A DNA stretch of 64,000 bases from Jonesia quinghaiensis DSM 15701. GTDB taxonomy: Bacteria; Actinomycetota; Actinomycetes; Actinomycetales; Cellulomonadaceae. The position numbers and the translations under genes were made by a program. This document shows, piece after piece, positions 28,043 through 37,344 of the stretch. The notes under the pieces were generated by a model that did not search any database, was not told where the DNA came from, and worked only from the letters and a program-made list of their open reading frames with translations. Position 1 is the first letter of the stretch. Each line of letters opens with the position of its first letter. Location of the stretch: NCBI RefSeq assembly GCF_000423205.1, contig NZ_AUHN01000005.1, forward strand, positions 62,001 through 126,000. The letters are read 5' to 3'.

Positions 28043-29695
28043 TTAGAGGTCTTCAGCGTCCACGATGGAGTACGCATACCCTTGCTCGGCAAGGAAACGC
28101 TGCCGATGCGCCGCGAACTCTTGATCCACCGTGTCCCGTGCCACGATGGTGTAGAAATGCGCGGACCGGGCATCACGCTTGGGGCGCATGACCCGCCCAA
28201 GGCGCTGCGCTTCTTCCTGGCGAGACCCAAAGGACCCGGACACCTGAATAGCGATGGTGGCCTCGGGCAAGTCGATGGAGAAGTTCGCGACCTTGGACAC
28301 CACGAGGGTGGATACCTCACCGCTACGGAACGCATCGAACAGGCGCTGCCGTTCTTTCACCGGCGTTTTGCCGGTGATCAGTGGTGCATCAACAGTGTTG
28401 GCGATTTCTTCAAGCTGTTCCAAGTACTGGCCAATAACCAACGTGGGTTCACCAGCGTGCCGGTCAAGCAACTGACGCACAATAGCTGTCTTCCGCGGCG
28501 CACTAGCCGCCAAACGGTACTTGTCTTCACGTTCCGCCACCGCATACACCAACCGGTCAGCGTCAGACAGCGTGAAACGGATCTCCGTGCAATCAGCTGG
28601 CGCAATATACCCTTGCGCTTCGATGTCTTTCCACGGGGCATCAAACCGTTTAGGGCCAATGAGCGAAAACACTTCATCTTCTCGGCCATCTTCACGCACC
28701 AGCGTTGCCGTTAAGCCCAACCTGCGGCGTGCTTGAAGGTTCGCGGTCATCCGGAAAATAGGGGCAGGCAACAGGTGGACTTCGTCATAAATGATGAGCC
28801 CCCAGTCGCGGGCGTCCAACAACTCCAAGTGCGTGTACGTGCCACCCCGGCGCGCTGTGAGCACCTGGTATGTGGCAATGGTGACTGGGCGGACATCCTT
28901 ACGGGTCCCTGAATATTCGCCAATCTCGTCGTCGCTCAGAGACGTTCGCCGCAGCAACTCATCACGCCACTGGCGGGCAGACACCGTATTCGTCACCAAA
29001 ATCAGTGTTGTCGCCGACACCTGGGCCATCGACGCGGCACCCACGATCGTTTTCCCCGCACCACACGGCAACACCACAACACCCGAACCGCCAGCAGTGA
29101 AACTATCCACCGCGTGAGACTGATAAGGGCGCAACGACCACGCAGTCCCAGCAGCCGGGTCAATCTCCCGCAACGCAATGGCGTGCGCTTCACCATCCAC
29201 ATAGCCTGCCCTGTCCTCAGCGGGCCACCCCAACTTCATCAACGCTTGTTTGAGGTTGCCCCGCTCAGAAGGGTGCACAATGACGGTGTCCTCATCCACA
29301 CGCGCCCCCACCAAACCTGCTGTGCGTTTTGACGCCAATACTTCCGCAAGAACCGCTGGGTCATGAGCAATCAACACCAGCCCATGCACAGGGTGTTGAG
29401 CCAAGGTGAGGCGCCCATACCGGGCCATCGTCTCCGCAATATCGACAAGTAACGTGTGCGGGACAGGGAAACGCGAATACTCAATAAGAACGTTCACCGC
29501 CGATTCCGCGTCCATGCCCGCAGCCCGGGCATTCCACAACCCCAACGGTGTTAACCGGTACGTGTGAACATGCTCAGGGGCACGCTCTAACTCAGCAAAC
29601 GGAGCAATAGCTCGCCGGGCATCCTCAGCCTGCGGATGACCCACCTCCAACAAGATGGACTTATCACTCTGGACGATCAACGGTCCGTTTGGCAT
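28043..29695 (-). CDS. DNA repair helicase, XPB/Ssl2 family (SF2)
   Basis: A 3'-5' SF2 DNA helicase of 550 residues, the bacterial XPB (ERCC3) type. An N-terminal damage-recognition-like region (about 1-170) precedes helicase domain 1, with Walker A (LPCGAGKTIVGA), motif II DEVH and motif III (LTATLVREDG). Domain 2 has motif VI QRLGRVMRPK. The likely RED motif is in LVREDGRED. It lies 35 bases after the helicase-associated gene, the same pairing as in mycobacteria. It probably acts in DNA repair or transcription-coupled remodelling. Confidence 0.94.
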   Translation of the reverse strand: MPNGPLIVQSDKSILLEVGHPQAEDARRAIAPFAELERAPEHVHTYRLTPLGLWNARAAGMDAESAVNVLIEYSRFPVPHTLLVDIAETMARYGRLTLAQHPVHGLVLIAHDPAVLAEVLASKRTAGLVGARVDEDTVIVHPSERGNLKQALMKLGWPAEDRAGYVDGEAHAIALREIDPAAGTAWSLRPYQSHAVDSFTAGGSGVVVLPCGAGKTIVGAASMAQVSATTLILVTNTVSARQWRDELLRRTSLSDDEIGEYSGTRKDVRPVTIATYQVLTARRGGTYTHLELLDARDWGLIIYDEVHLLPAPIFRMTANLQARRRLGLTATLVREDGREDEVFSLIGPKRFDAPWKDIEAQGYIAPADCTEIRFTLSDADRLVYAVAEREDKYRLAASAPRKTAIVRQLLDRHAGEPTLVIGQYLEQLEEIANTVDAPLITGKTPVKERQRLFDAFRSGEVSTLVVSKVANFSIDLPEATIAIQVSGSFGSRQEEAQRLGRVMRPKRDARSAHFYTIVARDTVDQEFAAHRQRFLAEQGYAYSIVDAEDL

Positions 29696-29730
29696 GGGCC
29701 TCTTTCTGGCGTGGGGGTGGTAAAAGGAAG

Positions 29731-32232
29731 TTACAGCGAAGCTGAAGGGGGTGCAGCAGGAAGCTCACCAGATTCCTGCACATGCACGATGCGGTGCACC
29801 GCAATCGTCAAGTCAACGTCGCGCCGGGTATCACGGCCACGAAGCCGCCCACCATCAAGGGTCAACGGCACAATCGTGCGAGTAGTTATGGTTCCGCGAG
29901 AATCCACGATATCGATATCCACAACAGCGTTGGCATCAATCGCCGCACGTAGCCGCACTAGATGCGCTGAACCAGCCTCATTCAGGCGGTGCGGTTGCGC
30001 TGACGTGCCACCGCTCCCCTCAACCTGCTCGCCACCCGGCCAGCGGGAACCTGGCACCACAGAACCGTCAACAACGACGTGGCCGTGCACACCATCACCA
30101 TTACCTGGATGGCCCTCACGGTCATCACCAACCGACGCGGCACGCACCACCCGAGCCAAATCCAACAAACCCTCCGAGGGGTGCAACGGCACAAAAGCAG
30201 CCTCTGGAACGTCCTGACACCGGCGCGGTTCAACCGCCATACCAGGAGTACCACCAGGCGAAGAAGCCCGCACCGGGCGCACCGGAATGAAACGCCGACG
30301 CCCAGCATCCTGCGCCAACACAATCGCACCCGTGGAATCCTCCACCACCACACCAAACCCGGCATCTTTCAACGTCTGAGTAACCTGAGATACCGAAGCA
30401 GAAGACGCCACCACCCGCGGCGCCAACTCAAACAACCCAAGCCCCCGCGTTGCAGAATGCGCCAAAGCCGCCGCAGCCGTCGCATCGTCAGCGAAACGCA
30501 CATAACTTGACGCCCCACCAACCCGCACCGCACCATGCGTGCGAGCAGTATCAGCAACCAAATACTTCAACGGCTGCGGGACACCAGTGATGCTCAACTG
30601 CTCCAACTCACCCAGCAATTCATCACTAGACATACCGCGATCAAAAGCACGAGCAACCGACGCCGCAGTGAAACGCCCCGTCACCGCACCCCCATGAGAC
30701 TCAATATCAGCGCTCGCAGCAAGCAAATCATCGAGGCGGGTACTAGGACGGCCCGGGACTAACACCGTGAGGTCACCTTGAATGATGCAGGTATCCACTG
30801 GTTCAGGTAGCGCAGCCTCAAGAGCTTCGCGTGGCCCCACTGTCAGCAAGCCTGGCAGCACAGTCTCCGCCGCGCACAACCCTAGTTGCGTTGCTTCCAT
30901 GACGATGCCTGCCACAGCTTCTGATGGGACGGTGCGGCGGGGAGAGCACCATGTCAGAGCCGCGGTGAGGTCATGGTGGCCGCCACGTTGTTCGAAGGGT
31001 GGGGCAAGAACGGCGAGGATCTGCTCTTTGAGGTGTGGGATCCACGGTTGGTGGTGCGCTGGGTCCAGGACACCACGCACACTGCCATCGTCGTTAAGGC
31101 AGGACCACGGGGTCCGGGAGGAGCCCAACCACCACTGCACTAAGTGTTCCCACCGTTGTGCTGGTGGCAGGTCAAGCCAGGTGCAGGCCATGAGGGTGGG
31201 GACAAAATCATGGGGGGCATCGTCGTCTTGACGGACTAATCGCGCTGCGACACTGAACTCGACAAGTAATGCCGCTGTTGATGCGGGGATGCTGAGTTCT
31301 TCGGTGATTCGACGCAGTTCGCGGGCCGCTAGTGTTCCGGCTCGTACTGCGGTGCCGGGGGTGGTAGCCCATAGGGAGAGGAGCTCTTCGGTGAGGCGCA
31401 GCGTGGACAGTGCTTGTGCGCTACACGCTGAGGCGATGGAGTGTGAATCCTGGGTCATCGTGTGCGCCGCGGATTCGGGAGAAAATGCTTGCTTCTGGTG
31501 GGTTGCGCTGGGGTAGTTGCTCAGACCGCGGTGGGTACGGTGCCCGCGCAGGGCAAACGCTAGCTCACGGTCAAGGACAACCCGGCCAGGTTCAGTCAAG
31601 GTGAGAATCCCAGAGGTGACCATGTCCTGCAATGCCTGATGGGTCACTGTTGATGCCCGGGTCATGAGGTCGTGGGGGACCTTTGCTAGGGGTGGTCCCC
31701 AAATAAGTTGCTCAAGTATCCGTTCGGCTACGAGGCGGCGTTCGGGTGTCAGCCCTTGAAGAATGTGGGCCACACCTTCGGGGCTCGGGGTGAAGGGAAG
31801 TGGGTTCTCCCTTGTGATGACTGGCCCAAAACCGGCTGGGAGGGGCCCTAAAGCATCGACCACGCCTGGGGAAAGGGTGAGTCCTTCGTGGCCCCAGTGG
31901 GCGAGGAACAGGGCGGTAAGTCGATCAGTGATCTCTTCGACGGTGATGCTTCGGTGGGGGCCTTGAACTGAGGTGCAGTCTACGGCGCGGGTGAGGGAAT
32001 CAATGTCCCGGGTGAGGTCAAGTGACTGTAGGACCGCTAAAGCGTCGAGGACTTCAAGTTCGGGGGTGGTTACGGTGGACAGAGCCCGGCGCACACTGAC
32101 GGGATTTGTGATGCGCGCGGCTAAGGACATGAGGTTCCCGGGGGAGGGGCTAGCAACATCTGGGCGGGCAGCAAAAAGGCGCGCGAGTGCAGACTCGTCT
32201 GACTCCCCAAGTACATCGACAAAACTCACCAT
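29731..32232 (-). CDS. helicase-associated domain protein (XPB partner)
   Basis: A large protein of 833 residues that matches the actinobacterial helicase-associated (helicase_C_3 type) protein found beside XPB genes, as with Rv0862c beside Rv0861c in M. tuberculosis. No Walker motifs are seen. The N-terminal half reads as tandem winged-helix-like segments. A conserved core with YLVADTARTHGAVRVG and GFGVVVEDSTGAIVLA is near 580-660. Oddly, base composition of the coding strand flips from A/C-rich to G/T-rich near 30,740. Confidence 0.85.
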   Translation of the reverse strand: MVSFVDVLGESDESALARLFAARPDVASPSPGNLMSLAARITNPVSVRRALSTVTTPELEVLDALAVLQSLDLTRDIDSLTRAVDCTSVQGPHRSITVEEITDRLTALFLAHWGHEGLTLSPGVVDALGPLPAGFGPVITRENPLPFTPSPEGVAHILQGLTPERRLVAERILEQLIWGPPLAKVPHDLMTRASTVTHQALQDMVTSGILTLTEPGRVVLDRELAFALRGHRTHRGLSNYPSATHQKQAFSPESAAHTMTQDSHSIASACSAQALSTLRLTEELLSLWATTPGTAVRAGTLAARELRRITEELSIPASTAALLVEFSVAARLVRQDDDAPHDFVPTLMACTWLDLPPAQRWEHLVQWWLGSSRTPWSCLNDDGSVRGVLDPAHHQPWIPHLKEQILAVLAPPFEQRGGHHDLTAALTWCSPRRTVPSEAVAGIVMEATQLGLCAAETVLPGLLTVGPREALEAALPEPVDTCIIQGDLTVLVPGRPSTRLDDLLAASADIESHGGAVTGRFTAASVARAFDRGMSSDELLGELEQLSITGVPQPLKYLVADTARTHGAVRVGGASSYVRFADDATAAAALAHSATRGLGLFELAPRVVASSASVSQVTQTLKDAGFGVVVEDSTGAIVLAQDAGRRRFIPVRPVRASSPGGTPGMAVEPRRCQDVPEAAFVPLHPSEGLLDLARVVRAASVGDDREGHPGNGDGVHGHVVVDGSVVPGSRWPGGEQVEGSGGTSAQPHRLNEAGSAHLVRLRAAIDANAVVDIDIVDSRGTITTRTIVPLTLDGGRLRGRDTRRDVDLTIAVHRIVHVQESGELPAAPPSASL

Positions 32233-32392
32233 CGCTTCTACTGTACATATGTGCTAGCGCGTTGCGCTGTGCCCACGCCCACAGGAGCGCACACCGTTGG
32301 GGATGCGCCGAGGCGCATAGCACGCGGTATCCTGTATTTTTGTAAGACTTGTGCGGAGAACCCCCTCCGCCGACGAACGTGTAGAGGTAGAC

Positions 32393-32776
32393 GTGCCAAC
32401 CGGTAAGGTCAAGTTCTTCGACGCAGAGCGTGGTTTCGGTTTCATTGCAGGCGATGACGGCAACCAGGTGTTCCTGCACTCCACAGCGCTGCCTGCGGAT
32501 GCCCCCGCCCCTAAACAAGGTGCCCGGGTTGAATACGGTGTTGCTGACGGCCGTAAAGGCCCCCAGGCACTGTCCGTGCGCTACCTCGACCCTTTGCCCT
32601 CAGTGGCCCGTGCACAGCGCCGGCCCGCCGATGAAATGGCTGTAGTCGTGGAGGACGTAATTAAGCTCCTTGACTCTGTGGGCAACCAGTTGCGTCGCGG
32701 CCGCTACCCGGACAAGGCCGCAGCTTCCCAGACAGCGCACGTGCTCCGTGCCATCGCAGACTCCCTTGAGGCATAA
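32393..32776 (+). CDS. cold-shock-domain protein, extended actinobacterial type
   Basis: A single-strand nucleic acid-binding protein of 127 residues. The OB-fold CSD occupies about 1-65 with both RNP-like motifs (GKVKFFDAERGFGFIAGDDG split as KGFGFI-type, then VFLHSTAL). A C-terminal extension of about 60 residues follows. GTG 32393 is chosen because VPTGKVKFF is the family start and GAGG precedes it. The gene after it (DUF3027) starts six bases beyond the stop, so they form one operon. Confidence 0.92.
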   Translation: MPTGKVKFFDAERGFGFIAGDDGNQVFLHSTALPADAPAPKQGARVEYGVADGRKGPQALSVRYLDPLPSVARAQRRPADEMAVVVEDVIKLLDSVGNQLRRGRYPDKAAASQTAHVLRAIADSLEA

Positions 32777-32782
32777 AACTCC

Positions 32783-33562
32783 ATGACTCCTTCCGCCACA
32801 CCGCGCAAATCTCGTTCCCCCCGCCCCGATGCAGTCCTTGCGGAGGCAATCGACATCGCACGGGAGGCGGCCGTTGACGCTGCTGAACACCGTCACGATG
32901 TTGGAGAATACATCGGCATGGTGATGGAAAGTGAGCGCCTTGCCGCCCACCAGTTTGCCTGCACGATGCGCGGATATGTTGGTTGGAACTGGACGGTCAC
33001 GGTTACTCGTGCCCCTCGGTCTAAGCACGTCACCCTGTGTGAAGTAGCTCTTTTGCCTGGTGCTGACTCATTGCTCGCCCCAGCGTGGTTACCGTGGTCG
33101 GAGCGCCTGCAACCAGGGGATGTTGGTCCCGGTGATGTTATGCCGTACGTGGACGATGATCCTCGTTTAGTGCCGGGCTACACCCCCACGGGTGATGAGG
33201 ATGAAGATCGGGTTGCTGTTGAAGAACTTGCCCTGGCTCGGGTACGGATTTTGTCTGAGGACGGCCGTAGTCAGGCTGCTGAGCGTTGGTATCGCAGCGA
33301 TCATGGTCCACGTTCAGCGGCGTCAATGCAGTCTGCTGCAGGGTGTGGCTCATGTGGTTTTGTTATTCCTTTACAAGGGGCGCTTGGCCAAGTCTTTGGG
33401 GTGTGCGCCAATGAATGGTCTCCAGATGACGGCAAAGTGGTTGCCTTAGGGCATGGGTGTGGGGCACACTCGGAAACAGATGTTCCCCACCGAGTCTCAG
33501 AATGGCCTGCGAACGCACCGTTGATCGACGAAGAGTCGATCGACCGGGTGGATGTGGGCTGA
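32783..33562 (+). CDS. DUF3027 domain protein
   Basis: A 259-residue actinobacterial DUF3027 protein of unknown function. A likely metal-binding site sits near the C-terminus: CGSCGF, then VCANEWSPDDG and HGCGAHSE, giving four Cys and a His. No membrane segment is seen. It is co-transcribed with the cold-shock gene, an arrangement common in actinobacteria, which hints at a link to RNA or stress biology (inference). Confidence 0.85.
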   Translation: MTPSATPRKSRSPRPDAVLAEAIDIAREAAVDAAEHRHDVGEYIGMVMESERLAAHQFACTMRGYVGWNWTVTVTRAPRSKHVTLCEVALLPGADSLLAPAWLPWSERLQPGDVGPGDVMPYVDDDPRLVPGYTPTGDEDEDRVAVEELALARVRILSEDGRSQAAERWYRSDHGPRSAASMQSAAGCGSCGFVIPLQGALGQVFGVCANEWSPDDGKVVALGHGCGAHSETDVPHRVSEWPANAPLIDEESIDRVDVG

Positions 33563-33660
33563 CTGACACGGGTGGTTGATCGGGTCACCTCACCTTTCTC
33601 GGTGCATTGCCGATAAGAGATGGTAGACCTTCATATCATCAGCGAGCTTGTGAGGCAGGA

Positions 33661-34734
33661 ATGGAATCCGCGTCTTCTCATGACCCCGCAACAACCCCAG
33701 CTGGCGGAGCCGGCCGGGTTGTTGTATCCGTCCCACGGTGGATAGAGGTCAAAGACCAGCGTGCTGGAGCAGAGCATGTCGACCCGTCGAGGACACGACA
33801 CTATGTGGTGAGCCCACATTTGTCAGCGTTCGACGCAAAGCAGCTTGCCCAGTCTTACGCGCAACGTGACCGGTTGGAGAAAACCTACCAGTCACTTGAT
33901 GTTGCCCAAACGCCGGTGACCATCGTGACAGCTGCGTTGCTCATTGTGATCGTTATTCAGCAGTACCCCTTGTGGCTTCTTGTGGTGCCCGCCATTTTGT
34001 TTGTGGGACACCAGTTTCTCTATAACGACTGCGCCCAAGACTTGCGTAAACCATTTGATGTTGCGGCCTTAGAGAACGACGCCACAGAGCGGATGTTTCA
34101 TAAGATCCCACCGTTAGAGTTCGCCCAAATTAACCGCTTGGCTGAGCGAGATCATCAGCGAGGTGTTGAAGCGCACCTAGCGATGTGGCGGGCCTATGAG
34201 CTTGCTTCGTTGTATCAACGTGCAGGTGAAGACCTCAAGCAACTGAACGCTAAAGGCGCTGACCCCTACGACATTCACGTGGTGCAACGGAAACTCACAG
34301 CGCTTCACGAACTCGTCATTACTGCTCACGCTGCAATGAGCGGCATGATTAACCCGCGTAAGCGCCATCTGACCATTGGTCGGGAAGGTCTTGCTGAACT
34401 GGTTCGTCAAATCGATGACGCCCTCAAATCAGGCCTCGATGGGCTGCGTGAAGAGCTCCGTAAGTCAGCGCATGAGGCTCGTGAACGCCAAGACCCGTTG
34501 CCAGACCCAGATGAGGTGGCTGACGCTGTGGTGGAACTTCCCCACCACCAAGATGCTCCTACCGAGCCTAATGATCACTTACCAAATGTCACCGCTCAAC
34601 TGACAGCACAATTGACGGCTGAACGTGAGCAGGGCAGCGACGAAGAGCTCAAACCGTTGCCGGTGACCATTGACGATCTCGTTGCGTGGCAAGGTCAGCA
34701 TCAGCCCGTTGTCAAAGCACCAGAAAACCGATAG
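33661..34734 (+). CDS. hypothetical protein with membrane hairpin and coiled coil
   Basis: An unrecognised protein of about 357 residues. A soluble N-terminus precedes two adjacent membrane helices (about 100-140; TIVTAALLIVIVIQQ then LWLLVVPAILFVGHQF). A long charged helical region (about 150-290) and an acidic disordered tail follow. ATG 33661 is preferred over a TTG at 33607 because AGGCAGGA precedes it. The stop codon lies inside the downstream terminator. No function can be assigned. Confidence 0.75.
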   Translation: MESASSHDPATTPAGGAGRVVVSVPRWIEVKDQRAGAEHVDPSRTRHYVVSPHLSAFDAKQLAQSYAQRDRLEKTYQSLDVAQTPVTIVTAALLIVIVIQQYPLWLLVVPAILFVGHQFLYNDCAQDLRKPFDVAALENDATERMFHKIPPLEFAQINRLAERDHQRGVEAHLAMWRAYELASLYQRAGEDLKQLNAKGADPYDIHVVQRKLTALHELVITAHAAMSGMINPRKRHLTIGREGLAELVRQIDDALKSGLDGLREELRKSAHEARERQDPLPDPDEVADAVVELPHHQDAPTEPNDHLPNVTAQLTAQLTAEREQGSDEELKPLPVTIDDLVAWQGQHQPVVKAPENR

Positions 34735-34771
34735 GTCAACTTCCCCTCACCCGGGGGAGTCGACCTATCGG
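34728..34771. terminator. bidirectional terminator overlapping a stop codon
   Basis: Arms 34728-34746 and 34753-34771 pair over 19 positions with one mismatch and one wobble. The TAG stop of the upstream gene is inside the left arm. It separates that gene from the convergent HDOD gene. Confidence 0.88.
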
Positions 34772-34811
34772 CATGCTTACCAAGGGCTTGTGGGGCACCT
34801 GGTGTGGCTGT

Positions 34812-36005
34812 TTAGTTGGTGTAAAGATCCTGCAGGGTGTTGAGCGCCCAGGGCAATGCCGTCAAGTATGCACCAGCAACCTCAGGGATGCTGTAGCCCG
34901 TCTCTCGGATGGCATCGTAGTTTCCAATTTCGTGGGCAACAACGGCCCGTAATGCTTGCCCTAACCGTCCTTCACCGTGCAGCACAGCTGCAGTGACCTC
35001 GGGAGAAACACGAGTTTTGCTGACCAGAGTCTCAGCATCAATCCCGGAGTCGTAGGCCAACGCTGAGATGAGGCCGGTGGTGTAGCCAGCATCGTCGCGC
35101 GATAGTTCGCGGCACGCTGCAGCACGGGTGAGCAAGAACCACAGGGCGTCCATGTTGTGCACTCGTGCGGAAATGAGTGAGGCCATCACCAACGGCCCAA
35201 TGCGGGCTGGTCCCAGCAGCACAGCCGCCCGGTGGATGGAGTCCACTCGTTGGGAGACGCCAGTGCTCGCAGAGTTCACCAGATGCAGAACCCGCAGCAT
35301 GATTTCTGGGTCAGTCGACAAAATATCCGCAACCTGATTGAGGTCTGGGGATTCTTCATTGAGCAGTCGAATAGCGGACAGGCACTGCAACTCACCAGGT
35401 GTCATGGGCTTGGTGGTGTTGGGTGAGGCCTTGTAGACCGTGCCAATGGCGAACTGTGCGCCAGACTGCCATGCCTCTTTGAGGCGGGCGCGGTTATACG
35501 TTTGTGAAGCGATGACAGCGACATTGGCGTTGGTTGCTCGTTCAGCAAGTTCCTCTGCATCGTCACGCCGGAAATTGATCGTCACGTAGTGCACAAAGGG
35601 CAGCAGCGCCACTTGCCCTGGCGTTCCGGTGAAGTCCGCAAGAATGCATGCTAGGTGGAGTTCGCGCATGCGCATGACTTGGTCTGAAGCGTCGGGGCGT
35701 TGTGCGAGCCAGGGGCTCAGCAGTAGACCAGCGAGATTGGGTACCTCGGTAAAAATTTCGGGGTCAGTGAACATGCGTTCAGTGGCCCACACAAAAGCTT
35801 TGGCGCGCGGACCCAAGATGCTCGACAGGGTCAAAGCCGAATAGGCAGCTTCTAAGCGAGCATTGGCATCTGGGGTGTTTTGGGTGCGTGCTGGGTCGCT
35901 GGGGACAGGAAGCAACACGTAACCCAACGTGGAACCATCCTGCGAGAAGATCCCTAAACGGTTGAGGGATGCCCGTTCTGCGGGCAGTGCGGTGGTTGGC
36001 TCCAC
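34812..36005 (-). CDS. HDOD-domain protein with degenerate EAL-like N-terminus
   Basis: A regulatory-type protein of 397 residues resembling the YuxH/EAL-HDOD class. The C-terminal HDOD domain (about 195-385) has LNEESPDLNQVADILSTDPE and VLHLVNSASTGVSQRVDSI. The N-terminal part (about 20-190) sits where an EAL c-di-GMP phosphodiesterase would be, but no EAL, DFG or DDFG-type catalytic motif is visible, so it is probably inactive. It lies directly after fliW and is separated from it by a terminator. Its location suggests a role in motility signalling (inference). Confidence 0.82.
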   Translation of the reverse strand: MEPTTALPAERASLNRLGIFSQDGSTLGYVLLPVPSDPARTQNTPDANARLEAAYSALTLSSILGPRAKAFVWATERMFTDPEIFTEVPNLAGLLLSPWLAQRPDASDQVMRMRELHLACILADFTGTPGQVALLPFVHYVTINFRRDDAEELAERATNANVAVIASQTYNRARLKEAWQSGAQFAIGTVYKASPNTTKPMTPGELQCLSAIRLLNEESPDLNQVADILSTDPEIMLRVLHLVNSASTGVSQRVDSIHRAAVLLGPARIGPLVMASLISARVHNMDALWFLLTRAAACRELSRDDAGYTTGLISALAYDSGIDAETLVSKTRVSPEVTAAVLHGEGRLGQALRAVVAHEIGNYDAIRETGYSIPEVAGAYLTALPWALNTLQDLYTN

Positions 36006-36031
36006 GATGTACTTTCCTTAGTGTCCGAATG

Positions 36032-36056
36032 GCGTGGGGCGATATCGGCCCCACGC
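36032..36056 (-). terminator. terminator of the flgN-flgK-flgL-fliW operon
   Basis: A perfect 9-bp G/C stem (36032-36040 with 36048-36056) with a seven-base loop, 12 bases past the fliW stop. There is no T-run. Confidence 0.6.
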
Positions 36057-36067
36057 ACTGGTTGCTA

Positions 36068-36433
36068 TCAGCTGAGAGGTGCCCTAACTGGCCATTCCTC
36101 ACCAAGAATGATCTGCAATGCTTGCCCATGAGCGGGGTTGACCGCAATCGGGGCGAGGAGATTCGCAGACGGTCCGTCGACGCCGCTCCCAGGGGTGACA
36201 ATGACATACAGATCGGGGCGTTGCGTACCAAGTTCGGTGAGCGATTCCCCAGGAATTTCGGGGGTGTAGTCCGCGAAGTATGGTGCTGGGTCGAGTAAGA
36301 AAAGACGACGGTCGTGGTCGTCACGGGCGGCAAACAGCATGCCTGACTCGTCCAGTGGTTCAACGGTTACGCCAGTCATTGGCCCAATTCCTGGCAGCGG
36401 TGCCAAGAAGTTCAGTGCTGTGGGTAGTGTCAT
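36068..36433 (-). CDS. fliW: flagellar assembly factor FliW
   Basis: A 121-residue FliW. In Bacillus FliW binds either flagellin or CsrA, and frees flagellin mRNA from CsrA when flagellin is low. Conserved features seen are the N-terminal LPTALNFLAPLPGIG region, the Asp/Glu-rich RRLFLLDPAPYF segment and the ending of the family. It overlaps flgL by four bases and closes the flgN-flgK-flgL-fliW operon. No csrA gene is in the window, although the flagellin leader has CsrA-like sites. Confidence 0.92.
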   Translation of the reverse strand: MTLPTALNFLAPLPGIGPMTGVTVEPLDESGMLFAARDDHDRRLFLLDPAPYFADYTPEIPGESLTELGTQRPDLYVIVTPGSGVDGPSANLLAPIAVNPAHGQALQIILGEEWPVRAPLS

Positions 36434-37344
36434 CGCAAGAAGTCCAAAAGGGTGGGCTGAAGGACGCGGGCGGCAGAGTTGAGTGAGCTTTGGTAGCCCA
36501 CTTCCTGCATTTTAAGGTCCATGATGGTTTGCGCGAGGTCGATGTCTTCGACACCGGAAATGTCGTTGCGCAGTGTTTCGGCTTTGTCTGCAGCCATGGT
36601 CATGCTGGATTCGATTTGGTTGGTGCGGGCACCGACCGAGGTGGCATTGGTGATCACAGCATTGAGACGGGTGTCCAGTTGGCCAAGAGCCGTGCTGGGG
36701 TCTCCGCCTGAACGCAGAGTGTTGGCGACGTCGTCAAGGAGCTGGAACACCGAGTAGTTAGCATTGTTGGCATCTGCGGGGTCTGTTGATGACCCGAAGA
36801 TTGCTGCACCGTCGCCGTCAACACGCACTGTCACATCGGCTGCGGTACGGCGTTCGACGCTACCCCCTGCGGAGCCTGTGAAGGCGTATGTGGTGGGGTC
36901 GAAGGCGTTTCCCGCATCAGAGGTGCCTGCGAACACGGAGCGGCCCATGTACTGGGTGTTTGCTTGCTCCATGAGAGCCGCTTTGATTCCCTCAAGTTCG
37001 GAAGCCAATGCTTCACGGGACTGCAGACTTGCAGCACCCAGGTTGGAGCCTTGGACAACAAGGTCACGGGCGCGGCGCAGAGATGATGACGTTTCCACCA
37101 GTGTGGAGTCAATGGTGTTGAGCCATGACAACCCGTCCTGGGCGTTACGTGCGTACTGCTGGGTGGCGGCTCGCTCTGACCGCAAGGACATGGCGTCTGA
37201 GGCCCGTGAAGGGTCGTCAGATGCTTTAGCGATCTTCTTGCCACTCGATGCCTGCTCTTGCAGGTTCGACATCGCTGCAAGGTTGCGCTGCATGTTCGCC
37301 AGCACATTGCGCTGGGTGGATTGCTGGGTAACTCTGGTGATCAT
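36430..37344 (-). CDS. flgL: flagellar hook-filament junction protein FlgL (HAP3)
   Basis: A 304-residue flagellin homologue that joins hook-filament junction to filament. The N-terminus (ITRVTQQSTQRNVLANMQRNLAAMSNLQEQASSGKKI) and C-terminal DLAQTIMDLKMQEVGYQSSLNSAARVLQPTLLDFLR-type helix are diagnostic of D0 segments. Overlaps flgK and fliW by four bases each. Confidence 0.95.
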   Translation of the reverse strand: MITRVTQQSTQRNVLANMQRNLAAMSNLQEQASSGKKIAKASDDPSRASDAMSLRSERAATQQYARNAQDGLSWLNTIDSTLVETSSSLRRARDLVVQGSNLGAASLQSREALASELEGIKAALMEQANTQYMGRSVFAGTSDAGNAFDPTTYAFTGSAGGSVERRTAADVTVRVDGDGAAIFGSSTDPADANNANYSVFQLLDDVANTLRSGGDPSTALGQLDTRLNAVITNATSVGARTNQIESSMTMAADKAETLRNDISGVEDIDLAQTIMDLKMQEVGYQSSLNSAARVLQPTLLDFLR

